A stretch of 6,076 nt of DNA from Clostridioides sp. (GTDB lineage: Bacteria > Bacillota > Clostridia > Peptostreptococcales > Peptostreptococcaceae): contig JAISUA010000151.1 of the NCBI GenBank assembly GCA_031272305.1, positions 1-6,076 of the forward strand. Reading direction: 5' to 3'. This document shows, piece by piece, positions 1 to 4,522 of this stretch. Position numbers and translations under genes: made by a program. The notes under the pieces are model-generated. The model saw only the letters and a list, made by a program, of their open reading frames with translations. It was not told the DNA's origin and ran no database searches. Numbering within the stretch: position 1 is the first letter of the stretch; each line of letters begins with the position of its first letter.

Positions 1-653
1 TTTTGAAATCTGTACTTAAAGGTTATGGAGAAATAGCTTATTCGCCTTTGCAAAAAGGAGAATTTAACAATGAAAATATAAACAAATTCGAATATGATCA
101 GAACAAAGCTAAAGAAGAAATAAAAAAACTTGGTTGGAAATTAGGAAAAGATGGTATATATGAAAAAAATAATAAAAAATTATCTTTTGAAATTACTGCA
201 AATGAAAATGACACAGTGAGAGTGAATATAGCCAAAATAGCATCTCAACAACTTCGTGATATTGGTGTAGATGCAAATGCAAAAATAGTTTCAGAAATAG
301 ATTGGAAAAATCAAGATGCAACAATAATTGGATGGGGAAGTCCATTTGATCCAGATGATCATACTTATAAAGTATTTTCAACAGGACAAGGATCAAATTT
401 CAGTGGATATTCCAATAAAAAAGTAGATGAATTGTTAAAAAAAGCTAGAGAGTCTACAAGCAAAGAAGAAAAATTAAAATTGTACGATGAGTTTCAAGAA
501 GAGATGACGAAAGATATGCCTTATACTTTTTTGGTGTATATAGATGCTATATATGTTGGAAAAGATGATATACAAGGAATAACAGAGAACAAGATACTAG
601 GTCATCATGGAGTAGGAATATTTAACAACATAACTAACTTCTCAATAAAATAA
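1..653 (+). CDS. ABC transporter solute-binding protein, peptide/nickel family (SBP_bac_5), C-terminal part
   Basis: The reading frame is open from the left edge and stops with TAA at 651-653. About 216 residues are visible; a full family member is usually 500-600, so the N-terminus, including any lipoprotein signal, lies outside the window. The visible part matches the end of extracytoplasmic oligopeptide/dipeptide binding proteins: an LKGYG..AYSPL segment near the start, then K.KEEIKKLGWKLGKDGIYEKNNKKLSFEI (roughly residues 35-64), a central IIGWGSPFDPDDHTYKVFS stretch (about 108-126), NFSGYSNKKVDELLKKA (about 132-148) and a closing helix with MPYTFLVYIDAIYV. Family members sit outside the membrane and deliver peptides (sometimes nickel or other solutes) to an ABC permease. 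The ligand cannot be told from this fragment. The TTG at position 3 is an internal codon, not a start. The gene converges on asparaginase and is probably ended by the hairpin at 775-879. Confidence 0.9.
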   Translation, partial: LKSVLKGYGEIAYSPLQKGEFNNENINKFEYDQNKAKEEIKKLGWKLGKDGIYEKNNKKLSFEITANENDTVRVNIAKIASQQLRDIGVDANAKIVSEIDWKNQDATIIGWGSPFDPDDHTYKVFSTGQGSNFSGYSNKKVDELLKKARESTSKEEKLKLYDEFQEEMTKDMPYTFLVYIDAIYVGKDDIQGITENKILGHHGVGIFNNITNFSIK

Positions 654-694
654 ATTATAAAAATATTATTATAAAAATTATAAAAATATTATTA
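652..694. repeat. Two-copy direct repeat, 23-nt period, just after the transporter gene
   Basis: A 20-nt A/T-only sequence beginning AAATTATAAAAATATT occurs at 652-671 and again, identical, at 675-694. The first copy overlaps the stop codon of the binding-protein gene. It looks like slippage-type expansion in A/T-rich spacer. It carries no gene or recognisable site. Confidence 0.7.
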
Positions 695-774
695 CGAAAA
701 TAGTATTATAGTGATTTTTTTATAAAAAGTATTTTCAATAAAATGTACCTAAGAATCTAAATTTAAAAGAAAAT

Positions 775-879
775 AAAAAAGAAGATGATAACATTTTACA
801 AATTTTAGATTTAGCTAGTTTGAACATACAAATTATCCAAACTAGTTAATCATTTAATGAAATGTAACATCTTCTTTTT
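775..879. terminator. Long two-way terminator hairpin between the transporter gene and asparaginase
   Basis: The outer arms AAAAAGAAGATG (776-787) and CATCTTCTTTTT (868-879) are exact complements. After a small internal loop the pairing continues with ACATTT (791-796) against AAATGT. A further inner stem has CTAGTTTG (815-822) pairing with CAAACTAG (838-845), extended by GATT/AATC outside it, around a 15-nt loop. The A run on the left and T run on the right mean both transcripts end in a U tract, so it can stop the transporter mRNA (+) and the asparaginase mRNA (-), which converge here. At about 105 nt it is much longer than a typical intrinsic terminator. Confidence 0.75.
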
Positions 880-942
880 GCTTATTAAAAATTAAATATT
901 ATTTAGATCTTATACAAAATTTTGATACTATAATTTTTCTTT

Positions 943-996
943 GCTTTTCTAGTAAACATCATTTTCGAAGCTTTTTAGTAAACACCATTTTCGAAG
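943..996. repeat. Tandem duplication of the 3' end of the asparaginase gene
   Basis: The block AGTAAACACCATTTTCGAAG (977-996) contains the last asparaginase codons and part of its stop. It is repeated at 951-970 with one substitution (T for C), and both copies are preceded by GCTTTT, giving adjacent units of about 27 nt at 943-969 and 970-996 with one base of length difference. In the gene's direction the downstream copy would read F-E-N-D-V-Y-stop (TAG), against F-E-N-G-V-Y-stop (TAA) in the real end. The outer copy is untranslated unless the first stop is read through. Confidence 0.8.
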
Positions 997-2012
997 TAAG
1001 ATTTTATTTGTTCTTGATCAGAAGTCTTGCCTATAGCTAGCATAAGTTTTATTCTAGCTTTTTGACCGTTCAAATCTCCACCGAATATACAGCCTAAGTT
1101 TCTTAAATCTCTACCTGATCCAAAATATCCATAACTGTCTAGAACTCTTCCAGAGTGACATCTTGAAACTATTACAACAGGAATATTTTTTTCTCTTGCG
1201 TATTCAACTCCAGAGAACATAGTTGGAGGAATATTACCTCTACCCATACATTCTATTACAATTCCTTTGTATCCTTGATCTACAGCGTATTTTATAAATA
1301 TATCACCTTCAGAAAGACACGCTTTGAATAATGCTACTTTTTCTTCCATTTTATCTGAATTAATAACGGTTCTTTGATGTCCTTTTAAATCTCTATACAA
1401 AAGAAGTTCATTGCTATCGATTATTCCAAGTGGTCCACTCAATATAGATTGGAACGTATTAAGTGCCATAGTATTTGTTTTTGTTGCTTCTGCAGCTGGA
1501 ATTACTTCGTTGTTTAATACAACAAAAACACCTTGTCCTTTTGCTTGTTCAGAAATAACTGTACAAACAGAAGCTGATAAATTGCTTGAACCATCATATC
1601 CAAGTTCAGAACTACTTCTCATTGCTCCTGTTACAACGACAGGTTTTTCGTGGTCTATTTGAAGATCTAAGAAATAAGCAGTTTCTTCAAGACTATCTGT
1701 ACCATGTGTTACAACAACACCACAAATATCATCTTTTTCAAGAAGATCAAGTACATAATTTTTTAGTTTCATAAGTAGTTCGACATTCATATGAGGTCCA
1801 GGAATTTCTGCAAAATTATAAACTTCGATATCAGCTACTTTGTTGATATTTGTAACCATAGAAAGTATTTCTTCTCCAGATAGAGAAGGAATATTTGCTC
1901 CGATTTCTTCATCTACAGTCATGGAAATTGTTCCACCAGTAAATACAATTGCTACTTTTTTCTTTGCTTTTTTTTCTATATTATTGATTGATTTCATATA
2001 ATTTTTCACCAT
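975..2012 (-). CDS. L-asparaginase, cytosolic, type II-like
   Basis: Hydrolyses L-asparagine to aspartate and ammonia, possibly with some glutaminase activity. The 345 residues are the normal length for bacterial asparaginases. Family signatures are complete: AIVFTGGTIS with the nucleophile threonine T28; VVVTHGTDSLEET with T105 and D106 of the second catalytic group; VVVTGAMRSSSELGYDGSSNL at about 125-145; and ATKTNT with the conserved lysine K178. The HGTD-(S/T)-LEET form and the TGAMR segment resemble the type II group more than B. subtilis AnsA, but the N-terminus is charged (NNIEKKAKKK) without a signal peptide, so a cytosolic enzyme is expected. Start: ATG at 2012 has no Shine-Dalgarno. 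An in-frame ATG at 1995-1997 (M6) is preceded by GGTGA eight bases upstream and may be the true start, giving 340 residues. The gene is divergent from ilvA, has an extended -10 promoter at 2095-2103, and ends at the shared terminator 775-879. Confidence 0.93.
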   Translation of the reverse strand: MVKNYMKSINNIEKKAKKKVAIVFTGGTISMTVDEEIGANIPSLSGEEILSMVTNINKVADIEVYNFAEIPGPHMNVELLMKLKNYVLDLLEKDDICGVVVTHGTDSLEETAYFLDLQIDHEKPVVVTGAMRSSSELGYDGSSNLSASVCTVISEQAKGQGVFVVLNNEVIPAAEATKTNTMALNTFQSILSGPLGIIDSNELLLYRDLKGHQRTVINSDKMEEKVALFKACLSEGDIFIKYAVDQGYKGIVIECMGRGNIPPTMFSGVEYAREKNIPVVIVSRCHSGRVLDSYGYFGSGRDLRNLGCIFGGDLNGQKARIKLMLAIGKTSDQEQIKSYFENGVY

Positions 2013-2032
2013 ATCTATGTATTTAGGTTTAG

Positions 2033-2056
2033 CAAATATTTATTAAAAAATATTTG
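2033..2056 (-). other. Small A/T hairpin in the asparaginase leader
   Basis: CAAATATT (2033-2040) and AATATTTG (2049-2056) are exact complements around an 8-nt loop. This places a weak stem in the untranslated leader about 20 nt before the first ATG. There is no T run suggesting termination; any effect on translation is speculative. Confidence 0.4.
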
Positions 2057-2071
2057 AATGGTCCTATAACC

Positions 2072-2083
2072 AAAATTAATTTT
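2072..2083. promoter_or_regulatory. 12-nt perfect palindrome at the asparaginase transcription start
   Basis: AAAATTAATTTT is self-complementary and lies just downstream of the predicted minus-strand -10 element, where a repressor would block initiation or clearance. Outer flanks AATGGT/ACCATT form a wider imperfect dyad. It resembles no consensus I can name with confidence, and in DNA this A/T-rich it may be chance. Confidence 0.3.
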
Positions 2084-2094
2084 CACCATTTTTT

Positions 2095-2103
2095 ATTATA
2101 GCA
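2095..2103 (-). promoter_or_regulatory. Extended -10 promoter for asparaginase
   Basis: On the minus strand the sequence reads TGCTATAAT, a consensus TATAAT (2100 to 2095) with the TGn extension. No good -35 is present (TTTAGT at 16 bp is weak), which extended -10 promoters tolerate. It predicts a transcript start near 2088 and a leader of about 75 nt. Confidence 0.55.
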
Positions 2104-2128
2104 TATTTTAAGAAAAACTAAATAAAAA

Positions 2129-2158
2129 ATTGTTTTTTAGTATAATATACTAAACAAT
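2129..2158. promoter_or_regulatory. Dyad between the divergent asparaginase and ilvA genes, possible operator
   Basis: The core TAGTATAATATACTA (2138-2152) is a perfect odd-length palindrome. It is flanked by ATTGTTT (2129-2135) and AAACAAT (2152-2158), which are also complementary, giving a 13-bp stem with a 3-nt bulge. A TATAAT hexamer (2141-2146) lies inside the core but lacks a convincing -35. The position, upstream of both predicted promoters, suits a regulator shared by the divergent genes. No known regulator is matched with certainty. Confidence 0.4.
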
Positions 2159-2169
2159 ACTAATTAAAC

Positions 2170-2198
2170 TTGATTTTTATTAGATTGAGGTATAAAAT
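2170..2198 (+). promoter_or_regulatory. Likely sigma-A-type promoter of ilvA
   Basis: TTGATT (2170-2175) and TAAAAT (2193-2198) are separated by 17 bp and match 4/6 and 5/6 of the consensus hexamers. The predicted start near 2205 gives a leader of about 70 nt, too short for a T-box. The leader ends in a strong AAGGAGG (2260-2266), nine bases before the ilvA ATG. Confidence 0.45.
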
Positions 2199-2275
2199 AT
2201 ATTTGTAAGTTAAAATATTAAAATTACTTGTAAAAAAACACAATTATCAAATGCATATCAAGGAGGAAATAAAAA

Positions 2276-3508
2276 ATGGATAACACTAAGAATACTGTTT
2301 CATTAGAAGATGTAAAAAAGGCTCAAGAAACAATAAAAAACATCGTAAAGAGAACAGATTTATTAGAAAGTGCTAAACTTAGCGAAAAAACAGGAGCAAC
2401 TGTATATTACAAATGCGAAAATTTACAAAGAACAGGTTCATTCAAATTAAGAGGAGCTTGTAATAAAATAGCTAATTTAACTGAAGAAGAAAAGGCTTGC
2501 GGAGTTATTGCATCAAGTGCAGGAAACCATGCACAAGGTGTTGCTTATGGAGCTACTATGTCAGGAATCAAATCAACTATTTGTATGCCTGCTACTGCAC
2601 CACTTGCAAAAGTAACAGCAACTAAAAAACTTGGAGCAGAAGTTATATTAGAAGGTGTAATATATGATGATGCTTATGCAAAAGCAGTACAAGTTCAAAA
2701 AGAAACAGGAGCTACTTTCTTACATCCTTATGACGACAAGTATGTTATTGCAGGACAAGGAACAATCGGTCTTGAAATACTTGATCAATTAAATGGAGAT
2801 GTAGATGTAGTATTATGTCCAATCGGTGGCGGTGGACTTATTTCTGGTATTTCTACAGCTATCAAAAGCATAAACCCTAACACAAAAATAATAGGAGTGC
2901 AAACTGCAAACGTTCCTTCTATGCAAGAATCTTTAAAAAATGGTAAAGTAACACCAGCATTTAACGATGTTACAATAGCTGATGGTATACAAGTAAAAAC
3001 TCCTGGAAATATTACATTTGATATAGTAAGCAAATTAGTAGATGAAGTAATAACAGTTACAGAAGAGGAAATAGCAGATGCAATATTGTATATGCTTGAA
3101 GATCAAAAAGTTGTTGCTGAAGGTTCAGGAGCTGTACCAGTAGCAGCAATATTAAGTGGAAAATTTGTTCCTGAAAAAGACAAAAAAGTTGTTTGTGTAA
3201 TTTCAGGTGGAAATATTGACATCAACGTTCTTTACAGAGTAATGGGCGTAGCTTTAGCTAGACAAGGAAGAAGATTTTCTTTCAAAGTTCTTCTTGAAGA
3301 CAAACCAGGAAATTTCTCAAAACTTGCTAGTTTAATAAGTGAAAAAGGTGGTAATATATTAACTGTAAATCAAGGTAAAGTTTCTACTGGAGAAGCAATA
3401 AATAAACAAAGTGTTGAATTTACACTTGAAACTACAGGATTTGATCACATTGAAATATTAAAAACTGCTATGACAGAAGAAGGATTCCAAGTAATCGAAT
3501 ATAAATAA
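2276..3508 (+). CDS. ilvA: Threonine ammonia-lyase (threonine dehydratase) with C-terminal ACT domain
   Basis: PLP enzyme that deaminates L-threonine to 2-oxobutanoate and ammonia, usually also acting on serine. The 410 residues fit the medium-length form with one ACT domain, between catabolic TdcB (~330) and biosynthetic E. coli IlvA (~515). Visible features: YYKCENLQRTGSFKLRGA with the PLP lysine K57; ASSAGNHAQG (79-88), the substrate/cofactor asparagine loop; CPIGGGGLISG (181-191), the PLP phosphate-binding glycine loop; VVAEGSGAV (279-287); CVISGGNID (307-315), which contacts the pyridine ring. From about 335 a separate ACT module runs to the end (FKVLLEDKPGNFSKLASLISEKGGNI), a likely amino-acid-binding regulatory domain. 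The start is fixed by AAGGAGG nine bases upstream. Divergent from asparaginase and followed by ridA, with no strong terminator between. It could feed isoleucine synthesis or threonine fermentation; no other ilv genes are present to decide. Confidence 0.95.
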   Translation: MDNTKNTVSLEDVKKAQETIKNIVKRTDLLESAKLSEKTGATVYYKCENLQRTGSFKLRGACNKIANLTEEEKACGVIASSAGNHAQGVAYGATMSGIKSTICMPATAPLAKVTATKKLGAEVILEGVIYDDAYAKAVQVQKETGATFLHPYDDKYVIAGQGTIGLEILDQLNGDVDVVLCPIGGGGLISGISTAIKSINPNTKIIGVQTANVPSMQESLKNGKVTPAFNDVTIADGIQVKTPGNITFDIVSKLVDEVITVTEEEIADAILYMLEDQKVVAEGSGAVPVAAILSGKFVPEKDKKVVCVISGGNIDINVLYRVMGVALARQGRRFSFKVLLEDKPGNFSKLASLISEKGGNILTVNQGKVSTGEAINKQSVEFTLETTGFDHIEILKTAMTEEGFQVIEYK

Positions 3509-3568
3509 TAGTTTTATTTATAGATATTAAAAATATTGATTGAAAAAAATATGTTTTAAATTTAAAGA

Positions 3569-3598
3569 TATAATACAACTTATACAAACAGTTTGTAT
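3569..3598 (+). promoter_or_regulatory. TATAAT followed by a perfect 17-nt palindrome, possible operator upstream of ridA
   Basis: ATACAAACAGTTTGTAT (3582-3598) is a perfect palindrome around a central A. It sits seven bases after a TATAAT (3569-3574), where a repressor would cover the start point. The TATAAT has no good -35 at normal spacing. As RNA, ATACAAA/TTTGTAT with a CAG loop followed by five T's could be a weak, G/C-poor terminator or attenuator, so operator and terminator readings both remain open. Confidence 0.4.
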
Positions 3599-3645
3599 TT
3601 TTAGAAAAGCATTTATTCAATTTTAATATATATTATTCAAATCAG

Positions 3646-3651
3646 TATAAT
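3646..3651 (+). promoter_or_regulatory. Possible -10 element of a ridA promoter
   Basis: A consensus TATAAT lies 35 bases before the ridA ATG. Upstream sequence at the right distance (TTAATA, 3623-3628) is a poor -35. Given the A/T content this may be coincidental. ridA could instead be read from the ilvA promoter or from the 3569 element. Confidence 0.3.
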
Positions 3652-3685
3652 AAATTAATTTTACAAAAATAATGGAGGTTTTAAA

Positions 3686-4066
3686 ATGAATTTAGAAGTA
3701 ATTAATACTAACAATGCACCTGCAGCAATAGGACCATATTCTCAAGCTATAAAAGCAGGAAATCTTTTATTTATATCTGGACAAGTTCCAATCGTTCCAG
3801 AAACAGGTTTAGTAGTAGAAGGTGGAATAAAAGAACAAACTACTCAATCTTTAAAAAATTTACAAGCTATATTAAAAGAAGCAGGAGCCGATTTTTCAAA
3901 TGTAGTTAAATCAACTGTATTCATCAAAGATATGAATGAATTTAACGATATAAACGCTATATATGCTGATTTCTTTGGAGATCACAAACCAGCTAGAGCT
4001 TGTGTTGAAGTTGCAAGACTTCCTAAAGATGTAAAAGTTGAAATAGAACTAATCGTTGCTCTATAA
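3686..4066 (+). CDS. ridA: 2-iminobutanoate/2-iminopropanoate deaminase RidA
   Basis: Member of the RidA/YjgF/YER057c/UK114 family. It hydrolyses the unstable imines released by PLP dehydratases, above all IlvA, to 2-oxo acids and ammonia, and so prevents 2-aminoacrylate damage to other PLP enzymes. The 126 residues are full length for this trimeric cytosolic protein. Seen in the sequence: AAIGPYSQAI (13-22) with the conserved tyrosine Y18, LLFISGQVP (27-35), and the C-terminal signature PARACVEVARLP (102-113) with the catalytic arginine R104 that marks true RidA deaminases, followed by VKVEIELIVAL with the conserved glutamate. The start is supported by GGAGGT (3674-3679), six bases before the ATG. 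Lying directly after ilvA in the same direction, 177 bp away, is a functional match: the enzyme that makes the imine followed by the one that clears it. Confidence 0.95.
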   Translation: MNLEVINTNNAPAAIGPYSQAIKAGNLLFISGQVPIVPETGLVVEGGIKEQTTQSLKNLQAILKEAGADFSNVVKSTVFIKDMNEFNDINAIYADFFGDHKPARACVEVARLPKDVKVEIELIVAL

Positions 4067-4099
4067 TTATTTATAGATTTTTGATATAGTCATAAAATG

Positions 4100-4222
4100 A
4101 AAAAGCTGATGAATGTTATTTAGAAGATTCGATTTTGGTATTATATTTATACTTAGTGTGAGATACTGTTATACTTAGTGTGAAGTACCAAACGAATTTG
4201 AAAATAATTTCATCAGCTTTTT
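4100..4222 (+). terminator. Long terminator hairpin after ridA
   Basis: AAAAAGCTGATGAA (4100-4113) and TTCATCAGCTTTTT (4209-4222) are exact complements over 14 bp and end in a T run. Pairing continues with ATTCG (4127-4131)/CGAAT (4193-4197) and TTGGTA (4135-4140)/TACCAA (4186-4191), leaving a 45-nt apical region at 4141-4185 that contains a tandem repeat. It starts 33 bases after the ridA stop and should end that transcript. The A run on the other arm would also allow termination on the minus strand. Its size and architecture resemble the hairpin at 775-879. Confidence 0.75.
4147..4183. repeat. 22-nt-period direct repeat in the loop of the ridA terminator
   Basis: TTATACTTAGTGTGA occurs identically at 4147-4161 and 4169-4183, and similarity weakens after that (GATAC against AGTAC). 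Both copies lie in the apical part of the long hairpin. The repeat is more G/T-rich than the surrounding spacer. Two copies only, so it is not a CRISPR array. Confidence 0.7.
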
Positions 4223-4274
4223 ATGTGTTATGTTAATTAACTAAATTTTATACATAAGGTAAAAAATTGTATAA

Positions 4275-4370
4275 AAAAGCAAGAATACTAGGTACTTTAG
4301 TGCAGAGATGAATTGCTTAAATTTTAGTAAGTAAATAGAACCCTGCGACTTAAGTCGTGAGAGGTTCAGA
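4275..4370 (+). mobile_element. Probable relic of an IS200/IS605-family (tnpB-type) right end with omega-RNA-like hairpin
   Basis: The segment GAACC (4338-4342), CT, GCGAC (4345-4349), TTAA, GTCGT (4354-4358), GAGA, GGTTC (4363-4367) folds into a two-step hairpin. Its GAACC...CGACTT-AAGTCG...AGGTTCA form is, from my knowledge of the family, typical of the right end of IS605/IS1341-type elements and of the 3' end of the TnpB omega RNA. Directly before it a short frame ends in TAA (4332-4334), four bases ahead of the hairpin, the usual place for the tnpB stop. This frame is open only from 4275 (19 codons, NTRYFSAEMNCLNF), because an in-frame TAA lies at 4272. AAGCAA (4277-4282) can pair with TTGCTT (4313-4318), a further stem. 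No transposase or TnpB body is present, so this is a deletion remnant or a small non-autonomous derivative. The family assignment rests on remembered pattern, not on alignment. Confidence 0.45.
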
Positions 4371-4405
4371 GAAGAAAAATATTTATATTAGTAATTTTTA
4401 AAGTT

Positions 4406-4437
4406 TTAACAAAGAATTACATATTATGTGTTATAAT
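4406..4437 (+). promoter_or_regulatory. Likely promoter of argH (extended -10)
   Basis: TGTTATAAT (4429-4437) is a consensus -10 with the TGn extension. TTAACA (4406-4411) matches 5/6 of a -35 but at a long 20-bp spacing, so the extended -10 probably carries most of the activity. The predicted start near 4444 gives a leader of about 79 nt. The promoter begins about 40 bases after the presumed right end of the IS relic. Confidence 0.55.
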
Positions 4438-4463
4438 ATCATTTATAAAAAATATAAAACAGT

Positions 4464-4496
4464 TGAATTAAAATATAAGGATGAAAATTTTATTCT
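4464..4496 (+). promoter_or_regulatory. Two ARG-box-like sites in the argH leader, possible ArgR operator
   Basis: The ARG-box core of ArgR/AhrC is TGAAT-WWWW-ATTCA. TGAATTAAAATATA (4464-4477) keeps the left half exactly and three of five bases of the right half. TGAAA...ATTCT (4482-4496) matches both halves at four of five bases each, with a 5-nt spacer. Their centres are about 19 bp apart, near the spacing of paired ARG boxes. They lie between the predicted transcript start and the Shine-Dalgarno. In such A/T-rich sequence the match is only suggestive. Confidence 0.3.
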
Positions 4497-4522
4497 AATA
4501 ATATTTAAAGGAGGAATTTTGT

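Noticed and set aside
1411..1774. Plus-strand open frames inside asparaginase
   Set aside because: Antisense shadows of a gene with complete catalytic motifs; no ribosome binding sites or family resemblance.
4147..4183. CRISPR-like repeats
   Set aside because: Only two copies with 15 identical bases and a 7-nt spacer, inside a terminator loop; no cas genes.
4275..4334. Small protein gene of 19 codons
   Set aside because: No start codon with a ribosome binding site; better read as the possible worn end of a tnpB frame.
4360..4400. preQ1 riboswitch suggested by GAGAGGTTC
   Set aside because: The downstream CCCTCT and A-rich ACTA partner of the preQ1-I aptamer is missing. GGTTC is better explained as the right arm pairing with GAACC at 4338-4342.
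4240..4522. T-box leader upstream of argH
   Set aside because: No TGGNACC antiterminator sequence and no terminator between the structured part and the gene; the argH promoter lies downstream of the structured segment.
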